Shown here in pieces: positions 1 to 5,295 of a stretch of DNA of 9,837 nt; positions within the stretch are counted from its first letter, which is position 1; each line of letters opens with the position of its first letter. The translations under genes were made by a program, and so were the position numbers. The notes beneath the pieces were generated by a model. It was not told where the DNA came from and did no database searches. It was given only the letters and a program-made list of their open reading frames with translations. The DNA comes from a bacterium (GTDB lineage Bacteria > Patescibacteriota > Minisyncoccia > Phycocordibacterales > SBAW01): assembly GCA_021813335.1 (NCBI GenBank), contig JAKALC010000022.1:1-9837 (forward strand). The letters are read 5' to 3'.

Positions 1-160
1 ACCCCGGCATATCGCGGACCTCGGGCGGCAGCTGCTCCGCTTCGGCCTTGGTCTCTTGCAGGCACACGATATCGGCGGAGGCGCGTTTAAGGAATTCGTC
101 CCAATGCCCGTTGCGATGCACCGCGCGCAGGCCGTTCACGTTCCAGGAAACGATTTTCAT
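1..160 (-). CDS. xthA: Exonuclease III / AP endonuclease, N-terminal part (cut by window edge)
   Basis: The 53 visible residues start MKIVSWNVNGLRA and continue to ADIVCLQETK, the two opening signatures of the exonuclease III branch of the endonuclease/exonuclease/phosphatase fold. Asn7 and Glu36 match the metal-site Asn and Glu of E. coli ExoIII (known family residues). The family nicks DNA at abasic sites and removes nucleotides 3'-5' from duplex ends, in base excision repair. The remaining roughly 200 residues, including the catalytic His and Asp, lie beyond base 1, so intactness cannot be judged. The ATG is at 158-160 on the minus strand. There is no Shine-Dalgarno sequence, and a -10-like element ends only 6 to 8 bases upstream, so a leaderless mRNA is likely. 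The gene is divergent from purN, with 80 bases between them. Confidence 0.9.
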   Translation of the reverse strand, partial: MKIVSWNVNGLRAVHRNGHWDEFLKRASADIVCLQETKAEAEQLPPEVRDMPG

Positions 161-166
161 ACGAGT

Positions 167-177
167 ATTGTATACCA
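167..177 (-). promoter_or_regulatory. Probable extended -10 promoter of xthA, placed for a leaderless mRNA
   Basis: On the minus strand the sequence TGGTATACAAT ends 6 bases before the xthA ATG. It can be read as TGG-TATACA (extended -10, 8-base gap) or as TACAAT (6-base gap). Either puts the transcription start at or within about two bases of the A of ATG. No good -35 is seen at normal spacing. This is inferred from spacing and hexamer match only. Confidence 0.55.
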
Positions 178-184
178 ACGCCCC

Positions 185-213
185 TTGAGGTAGGGTTTCG
201 GGAGAGTTCGATA
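185..213 (+). promoter_or_regulatory. Weak candidate promoter for purN
   Basis: TTGAGG (185-190), a 17-base spacer and TCGATA (208-213) lie ahead of purN and overlap the divergent xthA promoter region. The -10 match is poor. It is listed because purN needs a promoter in these 80 bases and this is the best-spaced candidate. Confidence 0.25.
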
Positions 214-240
214 CCGCTGTAACCCACCGAGGAGACGCTC

Positions 241-837
241 TTGGCACAAACACAGAAAGTCGCTGTTCTGGTTTCGGGCACGGGGTCATTGCTCGAAGCG
301 ATGGCAAAGAAAATACCGATCGGCCTGGTTCTCGCCGACCGCCCCTGCCGCGGCATCGACGAAGTCGCGGTGCGAGCGGGCCTGCCGCACGTGCTGCTCC
401 CGCGCCCGAGGAAATTCAGGAGCACTTTCGAGCGGGAGGTGTACACGGGAAAGGTTCGCGACGTACTGTACCGGAACGGAGTGACGCTCGTCGTGATGGC
501 CGGGTTTATGACCCTCTTCGGCCGGGAAATATTCTACGGCGAGAAGAATTTCGACCGGCGCATCTTGAATACCCACCCGTCGCTCCTCCCGGCGTTCAAG
601 GGGCACTATGCTGTCCGCGACGCGCTCGAATATGGCGTCAAAGTGACGGGGTGCACGATCCACGTCGCGACGGAGGAACTCGACGCGGGTCCGATCCTCG
701 CGCAGGAGGCCGTCCCGGTCTACAGCGACGATACGGAGGCCGTACTCCACGAAAGAATAAAGGATGTGGAGAGAGTTCTCTACCCGAAGACGGTGCAGGA
801 ATATCTGTACGTCCTGGAATCCGCCGGACTTTTCTAA
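241..837 (+). CDS. purN: Phosphoribosylglycinamide formyltransferase (GART), PurN type
   Basis: 198 residues, close to the roughly 190-215 of the family. It is predicted to transfer a formyl group from 10-formyl-tetrahydrofolate to glycinamide ribonucleotide, step 3 of cytosolic de novo purine synthesis. The phosphate-binding loop SGTGSLLEA sits at residues 12-20. The active-site block NTHPSLLPAF carries Asn110 and His112, and ELDAGPI carries Asp148, the Asn/His/Asp catalytic set in the same order and spacing as E. coli PurN (N106, H108, D144). The loop has Leu where E. coli has the Asn of GSN. That form, and the later stretches GVKVTG and LHERIK, resemble actinobacterial PurN as I remember it. 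The start is TTG at 241, chosen because AGGAG at 230-234 lies 6 bases upstream. No other purine gene is in the window. A terminator follows at 865-893. A related formyltransferase with another substrate is possible but less likely. Confidence 0.9.
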   Translation: MAQTQKVAVLVSGTGSLLEAMAKKIPIGLVLADRPCRGIDEVAVRAGLPHVLLPRPRKFRSTFEREVYTGKVRDVLYRNGVTLVVMAGFMTLFGREIFYGEKNFDRRILNTHPSLLPAFKGHYAVRDALEYGVKVTGCTIHVATEELDAGPILAQEAVPVYSDDTEAVLHERIKDVERVLYPKTVQEYLYVLESAGLF

Positions 838-864
838 TTCTTCGGCCGCGCGCCTAACAGAACG

Positions 865-893
865 CCTTGGCGGGTTCCCGCCAGGGTATTTTT
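865..893 (+). terminator. Intrinsic terminator after purN
   Basis: A 10-bp stem (arms CCTTGGCGGG 865-874 and CCCGCCAGGG 877-886, one G-U pair; the innermost pairs probably open to give a normal loop) is followed by TATTTTT. It lies 27 bases after the purN stop, so purN is probably transcribed alone. Confidence 0.85.
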
Positions 894-968
894 ATGAACG
901 CTGCCGGAGAAACAAAGTGCCGCCCGGACGGTTCTAGGACGGAGAAACGAAACTACGGGAGGCATACG

Positions 969-1202
969 ATGACCGAAGACGAAATACGCTTGCTCTTTGA
1001 CGAAGCCATCGCTCACTTCAAGAAGAGGGGCGATGAGCGGTTCCGCGACCGGCAATTCTTTTTTGCCGTCCTCGGCGACACGCAGGAAACACGCGACGCG
1101 TTCTTACGGTTCTTGCACGACGTGGCCACCTGCCCGCCCGAGGTTATCGCGTGGTGCCAGTCGCAGATCAATGCGCACCGGCGGCCGGGCGCGGTGCACT
1201 AA
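969..1202 (+). CDS. Small hypothetical protein, 77 residues
   Basis: Not recognised. The protein is short, charged and probably all-helical: an acidic start (MTEDEIRLLFDEA), a basic helix around residues 18-28 (KKRGDERFRDR), then a hydrophobic-acidic helix and a CPPEVIAWCQ stretch with two cysteines (near residues 55 and 62). No membrane segment or signal peptide is seen. The ATG at 969 has a strong GGGAGG at 957-962, 6 bases upstream, which supports real translation and this start over longer in-frame options. The gene lies alone between two terminators (865-893 and 1208-1230), so it is its own transcription unit. I found no convincing promoter in 894-956. Confidence 0.7.
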   Translation: MTEDEIRLLFDEAIAHFKKRGDERFRDRQFFFAVLGDTQETRDAFLRFLHDVATCPPEVIAWCQSQINAHRRPGAVH

Positions 1203-1207
1203 CGCCG

Positions 1208-1230
1208 AGCGGCTCTTCGAGCCGCTTTTT
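1208..1230 (+). terminator. Intrinsic terminator after the 77-residue ORF
   Basis: Arms AGCGGCTC (1208-1215) and GAGCCGCT (1219-1226) form an 8-bp stem with a 3-base loop (or 7 bp with CTTCG), followed by T1226-T1230. It begins 5 bases after the stop. On the minus strand, downstream of the recombinase, the hairpin has no T-run, so it serves the plus strand. Confidence 0.9.
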
Positions 1231-1254
1231 CGTATCGCGCCGCGCGCTGCCGCT

Positions 1255-2166
1255 CTATTTCCTCCGCTTGCCGTGGAACGCGCGATGCACGTCCTGCAGA
1301 TGCTTGTCGGTCACGTGCGTGTAGACCTGGGTCGTCGCGATATTGGCGTGGCCGAGGAGAGCCTGCACGCTGCGCAGGTCGGCGCCGTTCTCGAGGAGAT
1401 CGGTCGCAAAGCTATGGCGAAGGACGTGCGGCGTCACCTTGCGCGTGATGCCCGCCTTCACCGCGTACTTCTTCACAAGGCGCTCCACGGAGCGCGGCGT
1501 GAGACGAAGATCCTTGCTCGCTTTCGCGTTCTTGCCCATTTGTATAAACAGCGCCTCATCGACATCGCCGCGCCGGTCGAGATATTTTTTGATGGCCTGT
1601 TTCGCGGCGGGGGAGAGGAAGACGACGCGTACCTTGTCTCCCTTGCCGCGCACCGGAAAGCTGTCCCGGGAGAGGTCGATGTCGCGGTTGAGCGAACAGA
1701 GTTCCGAGACACGCAGTCCGGTCGAGAAGAAGAGCTCGAGGAGGGCGCGGTCGCGAAGCGCGGTAAGCGCGCCGCCTTCGGGGGCCCGGAGGAGGCGTTC
1801 AAGCTCGCCTCCCGAGATGAGGTCGAGGTCGCGGGAACCGACCTTCGCAAGCTCGATGCGCTCGGGATCGAGCGACTCGAAGCCCCTTTTCCTCAGGAAT
1901 TTCAAGAACGCGCGCAGCGAGATCATATAGTAGTTCTGCGTCTTGTGCTTCATCGTGCCGGAAACCCCCGGCTCCCGGTTGAGATGCAGGCGGAACTCGC
2001 GGACCATACGCTCGGTCAGACCCGTGGGCGCCGCCGCTTTCGAAAAGAGAATGAAGCGGGTGAGATAGCGGTCGTAATTCTCGATCGTCTTCACGCTGCG
2101 GCCGCGCTCGATCTCGAGGTATTCCAAAAATTGCACTTTGAGCTCTAGGAGTTCGTTGCGGGCCAT
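1255..2166 (-). CDS. xerC: Tyrosine recombinase, XerC/XerD-like
   Basis: 303 residues, the normal length for XerC/XerD (about 295-305). Residues 4-90 form the SAM-like N-terminal core-binding domain (FLEYLEIERGRSVKTIENYDRYL). Residues from about 112 onward form the catalytic domain. All catalytic residues are present: Arg152 (TGLRVSEL), Lys175 (GKGDKVR), His247 and Arg250 (HVLRH), His273 (LGHANIATTQ) and nucleophile Tyr282 (VYTHV). The family resolves chromosome dimers at dif with FtsK, using a covalent 3'-phosphotyrosine intermediate. No integrase-like extra domain or att repeat is visible, so a housekeeping role is more likely than a phage integrase. Whether it is the only Xer protein, and whether XerC, XerD or XerA/XerH is the best name, cannot be told here. 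There is no Shine-Dalgarno sequence before the ATG; the 5' region is pyrimidine-rich. Confidence 0.9.
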   Translation of the reverse strand: MARNELLELKVQFLEYLEIERGRSVKTIENYDRYLTRFILFSKAAAPTGLTERMVREFRLHLNREPGVSGTMKHKTQNYYMISLRAFLKFLRKRGFESLDPERIELAKVGSRDLDLISGGELERLLRAPEGGALTALRDRALLELFFSTGLRVSELCSLNRDIDLSRDSFPVRGKGDKVRVVFLSPAAKQAIKKYLDRRGDVDEALFIQMGKNAKASKDLRLTPRSVERLVKKYAVKAGITRKVTPHVLRHSFATDLLENGADLRSVQALLGHANIATTQVYTHVTDKHLQDVHRAFHGKRRK

Positions 2167-2210
2167 AGCAAGGCGGGTAGGGGCGGCGAGGAAAAGCGTC
2201 GCACAATATT

Positions 2211-2219
2211 ATTCTAGCA
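2211..2219 (-). promoter_or_regulatory. Candidate extended -10 promoter of the recombinase
   Basis: On the minus strand TGC-TAGAAT (2219-2211) forms an extended -10 element about 45 bases before the recombinase ATG. TAATAT follows within a few bases as an alternative. The -35 position falls in the GC hairpin at 2223-2254 and shows no match, so recognition would depend on the extended -10. Confidence 0.4.
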
Positions 2220-2222
2220 GAA

Positions 2223-2254
2223 GCCCCGCCCGGGCCAGGCGGCCCGGGCGGGGC
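2223..2254 (-). terminator. Strong GC hairpin, probable terminator of the 2271-2630 gene
   Basis: Perfect 14-bp inverted repeat (GCCCCGCCCGGGCC at 2223-2236, loop AGGC, GGCCCGGGCGGGGC at 2241-2254), 16 bases past the stop of the minus-strand gene. In the minus direction it is followed by TTCTGCTAG, a poor T-run; in the plus direction by AGGGGG. It therefore fits minus-strand termination or 3'-end protection better than plus-strand termination. Confidence 0.6.
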
Positions 2255-2270
2255 AGGGGGCGATGATGCG

Positions 2271-2630
2271 CTACGACAGAGCGCCTTTGACGACCTCGCG
2301 CAAATTCCCGATGCGCCGCACGATATCCTCCTTTTTCTTCTGTTCGAGCTCGCTCACGCCGACGCGGAGATTGATGTCGCTCATTAAGGCGTCGAGCTCC
2401 TTCGACTTTTCCGTAAGCGTCAGGTGGTGGGAGCGGTAATCGTCTTCCGAGAGGGGCCCGCCGCGGCGAAGCGCCGATGAGGAGCGTATGACCGACGTCT
2501 CGAGCTCATCGAGAGCCGCGCCGACCTCGTCGAGCGTTTCGAGGCCAAGCCGCGAGGTCAACTTGACCTCCGGCGGAGGCACCTTTTTCGGGCGCTCCAT
2601 AGGATCGATCGGATTTTCCATACCTGCCAT
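2271..2630 (-). CDS. Hypothetical helical protein, 119 residues
   Basis: Not recognised. The N-terminus is Pro-rich and probably disordered (residues 1-22, with MERPKKVPPPEVK). It is followed by long amphipathic helices likely to form a coiled coil (LGLETLDEVGAALDELE, then LTEKSKELDALMSDINLRV, then a basic ELEQKKKEDIVRRIGNL segment to the end). No membrane segment, signal peptide, cysteine or metal motif is seen. The ATG at 2628-2630 was chosen because longer in-frame starts up to 2738 would read through the divergent rpsO promoter and give an unlikely Arg/Pro-rich leader. A second ATG at 2619-2621 is possible. Only a weak purine stretch (GAGAAA) precedes the start. The gene is divergent from rpsO, 127 bases away, and is followed by the hairpin at 2223-2254. 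Confidence 0.65.
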   Translation of the reverse strand: MAGMENPIDPMERPKKVPPPEVKLTSRLGLETLDEVGAALDELETSVIRSSSALRRGGPLSEDDYRSHHLTLTEKSKELDALMSDINLRVGVSELEQKKKEDIVRRIGNLREVVKGALS

Positions 2631-2722
2631 ATGTTTCTCGGTGGTGTTAGCGCTGGTATGGCTCCATTGAAGCATCGAACGCGCCCCCCGTCCACGGGGA
2701 GCGGGGGAGACACCGGCAGGCC

Positions 2723-2751
2723 TTGCGCAAAGAGGCAAGATATGCTACGAT
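2723..2751 (+). promoter_or_regulatory. rpsO promoter, placed for a leaderless mRNA
   Basis: TTGCGC (2723-2728), exactly 17 bases of spacer, and TACGAT (2746-2751) preceded by TGC, which gives an extended -10. Only 6 bases separate the -10 from the rpsO ATG at 2758, so transcription should begin at or next to the A of ATG. Confidence 0.75.
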
Positions 2752-2757
2752 GCGGTT

Positions 2758-3024
2758 ATGCTCACGAAGCGCAAGAAAACGGCTGTCATCAAGGAGACAG
2801 CGCTCCACAGCACCGATACCGGCTCGGCCGAGGTCCAGATCGCGCTCCTCAGCAAGCGTATCGACGAGCTTGCGTCGCATCTCAAGAAGCACGGCAAGGA
2901 TATGCACTCCCGCCGCGGTCTTTTGCAGATGGTTGCCGACCGCCGCGCGCACCTCAAGTATCTCGAGGGCAAGAACAAGAAGCGCTACAGCGCCATTGTG
3001 AAGAAGCTCAGCCTCAAGAAGTAG
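2758..3024 (+). CDS. rpsO: 30S ribosomal protein S15
   Basis: 88 residues, the standard S15 length. The family signature is intact: HSTDTGSAEVQIALLSKRI (residues 17-35), HLKKHGKDMHSRRGLLQMV and RRAHLKYL, then a basic C-terminus (SLKK). S15 binds 16S rRNA at the three-way junction of helices 20-22, nucleates the platform of the small subunit and contributes to a bridge to the 50S subunit. There is no Shine-Dalgarno sequence (GCGGTT precedes the ATG) and the promoter sits 6 bases upstream. This leaves no room for the structured 5' leader through which S15 represses its own translation in several bacteria. A terminator follows at 3051-3071. The usual partner pnp is not adjacent; it starts about 3.8 kb downstream on the same strand. 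Confidence 0.97.
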   Translation: MLTKRKKTAVIKETALHSTDTGSAEVQIALLSKRIDELASHLKKHGKDMHSRRGLLQMVADRRAHLKYLEGKNKKRYSAIVKKLSLKK

Positions 3025-3050
3025 GCCGTCCTCTCCCCCGAGGCCGCCTT

Positions 3051-3071
3051 GCGGGAACTATTCCGCTTTTT
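3051..3071 (+). terminator. Intrinsic terminator after rpsO
   Basis: Arms GCGGGA (3051-3056) and TTCCGC (3061-3066) pair over 6 bp with one G-U, loop ACTA, followed by TTTTT (3067-3071). It starts 27 bases after the rpsO stop. Moderate stem, good T-run. Confidence 0.75.
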
Positions 3072-3135
3072 GTGTCGTATACTAGTGAGCAGCAGGGTTC
3101 GATTTTAATAACGTTTTTATTTTTAGTTAGTTCTG

Positions 3136-3157
3136 AGCTTTCGCTTTTTTGAAAGCT
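3136..3157 (+). repeat. Inverted repeat overlapping the NYN gene promoter
   Basis: AGCTTTC (3136-3142) and GAAAGCT (3151-3157) form a perfect 7-bp inverted repeat around GCTTTTTT. It covers the predicted -35 of the NYN gene and lies in an AT-rich stretch (about 3100-3150) unlike the GC-rich surroundings. It is a possible operator; a role as an RNA hairpin requires transcription starting upstream of it, for example from TATACT at 3078-3083. Confidence 0.5.
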
Positions 3158-3176
3158 GCGAGCTCCGAGCTATACG
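3149..3176 (+). promoter_or_regulatory. Promoter of the NYN gene, placed for a nearly leaderless mRNA
   Basis: TTGAAA (3149-3154), a 16-base spacer and TATACG (3171-3176), with 8 bases to the ATG at 3185 and no Shine-Dalgarno sequence in between (CCGTTTTT). Confidence 0.6.
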
Positions 3177-3184
3177 CCGTTTTT

Positions 3185-3814
3185 ATGGCTATCATCAAGC
3201 AGAAAAGCCAGCGCGTCGGCATCTTCATAGACACGCAGAATCTTTATCACAGCGCCAAGAATCTCTACCGAGCGAAGGTCAACTTCGCGGCCGTCGTGAA
3301 GGAGGCGCTCGCCGGGCGCTCTCTCATCCGCGCCGCGGCCTACGTCATCTCGACAGAATCAGAAGAGGAGAAAGGCTTCTTCGAGGCCCTCAACAAGGCC
3401 GGCATCGAGACGAAGGTGAAGGATATCCGCATCTTCGCGGGCGGCGCCAAAAAGGCCGACTGGGATATCGGTATGGCGATCGACGCCATCTCGATGTCCG
3501 AGAAGCTCGACGCCGTCATCCTCGCGACCGGCGACGGCGACTTCGTACCCCTGGTCGAGTACCTTCGCTTCGCGAAAGGGTGCCAGGTCGAAGTCATCGC
3601 CTTCGGCAAGAGCGCCGCGGGCTCCCTCAAGGAGGCCGCCGACGACTTCATCGATATGTGCGACAACCCGAAGAACTACCTCATCAATTACCGCGGCGGC
3701 GGGGGGCACCGCAGCCGCTTCGGCTTCGGCTTCAACTCGCCGAGCGACGCGGCCGAGGAACCGGCATCGGGCGTCGACTCCGCGGTCGAGCTTTCGGGGG
3801 AGCCGGAAGCGTAA
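3185..3814 (+). CDS. NYN (LabA/DUF88-like) domain protein, putative ribonuclease
   Basis: 209 residues. Residues about 10-160 match the NYN branch of the PIN nuclease fold: GIFIDTQNLY (Asp16, Asn19), KADWDIGMAID (Asp92, Asp94, Asp100) and LATGDGDFVPL (Asp117, Asp119). These acidic residues would hold Mg2+/Mn2+ for RNA cleavage, as known for the family. The LabA-like subgroup often has no known target, so the substrate is open. The tail is unusual: a Gly/Arg/Phe-rich stretch (residues about 169-183, RGGGGHRSRFGFGF) that could bind RNA, then an acidic low-complexity end. The ATG at 3185 was preferred to an upstream in-frame TTG at 3149 because that TTG lies inside the predicted -35, and family similarity begins just after residue 8. 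The gene sits alone between two terminators, 160 bases after rpsO. Confidence 0.88.
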   Translation: MAIIKQKSQRVGIFIDTQNLYHSAKNLYRAKVNFAAVVKEALAGRSLIRAAAYVISTESEEEKGFFEALNKAGIETKVKDIRIFAGGAKKADWDIGMAIDAISMSEKLDAVILATGDGDFVPLVEYLRFAKGCQVEVIAFGKSAAGSLKEAADDFIDMCDNPKNYLINYRGGGGHRSRFGFGFNSPSDAAEEPASGVDSAVELSGEPEA

Positions 3815-3837
3815 TGTCCCGGGAAACCCCGGCACCA

Positions 3838-3863
3838 AAAACTCCCGCCCCGGCGGGAGTTTT
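3838..3863 (+). terminator. Intrinsic terminator after the NYN gene
   Basis: An 11-bp stem (AAACTCCCGCC/GGCGGGAGTTT type arms, 3838-3848 with 3853-3863, loop CCCG) ends in TTTT at 3860-3863. It is nearly symmetrical, with A-run before and T-run after, so it could work in both directions, though no convergent gene is present here. Confidence 0.85.
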
Positions 3864-3874
3864 AGCGTGCACTG

Positions 3875-3883
3875 TGGTACCAT
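3875..3883 (+). promoter_or_regulatory. Candidate extended -10 promoter of the 3925 gene
   Basis: TGG-TACCAT (3875-3883) is an extended -10. The same nine bases occur on the minus strand at 5240-5248 before the M15 gene. No clear -35 is seen. Transcription from here would give a leader of about 35 bases containing the GGTGGG ribosome site at 3912-3917. Confidence 0.45.
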
Positions 3884-3924
3884 CCCCGCCAGACTTCAGT
3901 ACCTAACCATGGGTGGGATACCTC

Positions 3925-4596
3925 GTGGACATCTATCGCTCAGAAAAACGCGGCACGATGCTGGCGCCGACATCAAAAGACGAGCTCAGCAAGCTCGTCG
4001 GGAAACTGCCGCCCGAGGTGGGGGAACTTCTCCACATCGCAGAAACGATCCCTATCGAAGGAATGTCGGTGATCGTGAATCCGAATACGCTGCGCTATCT
4101 CGGTCGCGTGCGAACGCCGCCCCAAAAGCGTTCGATCTTCCGCAAAGAGAGGCCGCGGCCTGTAGCCGTACGCTTCGTCTTCAGGCCGGCCCAGGCCAGA
4201 AACGGCGAACAGCTGATCTTCGCGGAATTCACCGAGGAAGAGGCCGTCAGGCTCGTGCGCACGCATGACGCCGGCGCGATATCCTGGCTTTTGCGCGGCA
4301 AGCTTACCGACAGGCTCGGCGGACTCTGCGCGCAGGCGAATATGAACGCGATGTATCTGCATCGTATGGCGGAAGAATGCCAGCGTATGATGAAGCATAT
4401 TCAGAAAGAACGTTACTGGGTGATCCTAAATCGAAGTCCGCTCGCGCAAGGAGTGGCACTTGAGCTCGAGTGGATCGATCTTGAGCGCGATCTGGCGCTG
4501 TTTTCCCGGACGACACCTCGCGGATGCTGGCACTACACGGTCCGCGGCAACGGCAAGGTCACGCGCAAGTTTCTTGATAATCGTTTTCCCTTCTAA
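3925..4596 (+). CDS. Hypothetical protein, 223 residues
   Basis: Not recognised. The protein is soluble-looking, with no signal peptide or membrane segment. It has a basic middle (near residues 60-80, TPPQKRSIFRKERPRP), an alpha/beta-looking stretch (VAVRFVFRPAQARNGEQLIFAEF), a helical part rich in Met and Ala (LCAQANMNAMYLHRMAEECQRMM), and a C-terminal part rich in aromatic and charged residues (VALELEWIDLERDL, GCWHYTVRGNGKVTRKF). It contains three cysteines but no paired metal motif. The GTG at 3925 is preferred because GGTGGG (3912-3917) lies 7 bases upstream; GTG 3913 and ATG 3958 are alternatives in the same frame. Its sense codons favour G or C at the third position like its neighbours, which supports it being a resident gene. 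A terminator follows three bases after the stop. Confidence 0.75.
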   Translation: MDIYRSEKRGTMLAPTSKDELSKLVGKLPPEVGELLHIAETIPIEGMSVIVNPNTLRYLGRVRTPPQKRSIFRKERPRPVAVRFVFRPAQARNGEQLIFAEFTEEEAVRLVRTHDAGAISWLLRGKLTDRLGGLCAQANMNAMYLHRMAEECQRMMKHIQKERYWVILNRSPLAQGVALELEWIDLERDLALFSRTTPRGCWHYTVRGNGKVTRKFLDNRFPF

Positions 4597-4598
4597 AC

Positions 4599-4622
4599 GG
4601 CCCGGTTCCCCGGGTCTTTTTT
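4599..4622 (+). terminator. Intrinsic terminator after the 3925 gene
   Basis: A 7-bp stem with one G-U (4599-4605 with 4610-4616, loop TTCC) followed by six T (4617-4622). It lies between two convergent genes. In the minus direction it is followed only by GTTTAG, so it would be a weak terminator for the M15 gene. Confidence 0.9.
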
Positions 4623-4659
4623 ATATTGCGGACTATGCATTTGTAGCGAATATGCTCTT

Positions 4660-5232
4660 TTACAGAGACTTTTCAAAATGCTGGTAGTCCTTCCGGCCGC
4701 TTTCTTTCGTCCAATCGCCACCCCATTCCCAGCCGAGAGACTTGAGGCGGAGCACTACCGGGTGCTCGGAGGAGAGCGTCCCCGGTGCCTGTAGGTCGTA
4801 GGCGGCGGCCGCAGGTGCGCGGAAACTCTCCTGCCCGCTCGAGTCATAGCGGATGTACGGGTTCTGCACCGGGTTGATATCGATGGCAAGGCCGTACGAA
4901 TGTTTGGAGATCTTGTTCGAACCTGCAATGACGCGATAGTTGAACGAGGACGTGTTGTTGTCGTCGCAGCTCCGGAAATCGTCCCAGCGATACGCAGGGT
5001 GCGCTATAGGTATGACCTTCGCGAGAGGAAACCCGATCTTGCGTATAAGCGTGAAAACGTCAGTAACATCGGCCACAACGTCACGATGCACGACGATCTG
5101 CCCCGTGCGCTCCGCGCCGTCAAAGCCGACGAACGACACGGGGAGAAGCACGAGATCACGAAGGACCTCGGGAGGGCACCCGCTGTCGGGGCTTGCCTGT
5201 ATCGCTTCCGCCTCAGTCATATCATTCCGCAT
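4660..5232 (-). CDS. M15-family zinc peptidase (D-Ala-D-Ala carboxypeptidase / endolysin-like)
   Basis: 190 residues. The C-terminal two thirds match the M15 peptidase fold: DDNNTSSFNYR (residues 90-100), SKHSYGLAIDINPVQNPY (109-126), GWEWGGDW (167-174) and DYQHFE (182-187). The zinc ligands are His111, Asp118 and His185; Asp182 in DxxH is the candidate general base. Family members cleave peptidoglycan stem peptides (D-Ala-D-Ala or L-Ala-D-Glu bonds). The N-terminus is acidic and polar with no signal peptide, lipobox or membrane helix, so export is unexplained; phage endolysins of this fold also lack one. The start at 5232 is preferred to ATG 5220 because a -10 element lies 7 bases upstream and there is no Shine-Dalgarno sequence. 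It is convergent with the 3925 gene and divergent from the 5296 transcript. Confidence 0.85.
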   Translation of the reverse strand: MRNDMTEAEAIQASPDSGCPPEVLRDLVLLPVSFVGFDGAERTGQIVVHRDVVADVTDVFTLIRKIGFPLAKVIPIAHPAYRWDDFRSCDDNNTSSFNYRVIAGSNKISKHSYGLAIDINPVQNPYIRYDSSGQESFRAPAAAAYDLQAPGTLSSEHPVVLRLKSLGWEWGGDWTKESGRKDYQHFEKSL

Positions 5233-5239
5233 GTGAACT

Positions 5240-5248
5240 ATGGTACCA
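5240..5248 (-). promoter_or_regulatory. Extended -10 promoter of the M15 gene, placed for a leaderless mRNA
   Basis: On the minus strand TGG-TACCAT (5248-5240) lies 7 bases before the ATG at 5232, with no Shine-Dalgarno sequence in the gap. No good -35 is seen. The nine bases repeat those at 3875-3883. Confidence 0.55.
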
Positions 5249-5259
5249 GAGAGCGATGC

Positions 5260-5288
5260 TTGACGCGTCGCACTACCCTAGCTACACT
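5260..5288 (+). promoter_or_regulatory. Strong promoter of the 5296-5444 transcript
   Basis: TTGACG (5260-5265), exactly 17 bases of spacer, and TACACT (5283-5288): the closest match to the sigma-70 consensus in the window. The predicted start is A5296, about 8 bases after the -10. It is back-to-back with the M15 promoter; the two -10 elements are about 40 bases apart. Confidence 0.8.
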
Positions 5289-5295
5289 TTTCTAT

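Noticed and set aside
997..2148. 383-codon plus-strand frame over the recombinase
   Set aside because: It is antisense to the intact XerC/XerD-like gene and overlaps the 969 ORF in another frame; its Arg/Ala-rich composition is typical of a shadow frame.
2167..2270. dif recombination site next to the recombinase
   Set aside because: The short AT-rich stretch near 2203-2216 does not show two 11-base arms around a 6-8 base centre, and it is better explained as a -10 element.
2685..2698. CCCCGT/ACGGGG hairpin between the 2271-2630 gene and rpsO
   Set aside because: Only 5-6 bp with almost no loop and no T-run; too weak to call as a terminator or regulator.
2631..2738. Longer N-terminus for the minus-strand 119-residue protein
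   Set aside because: It would overlap the rpsO promoter and add an Arg/Pro/Gly-rich stretch with no ribosome site.
3149..3187. TTG start 36 bases upstream for the NYN gene
   Set aside because: It lies inside the predicted -35 hexamer, has no ribosome site and adds residues outside the family.
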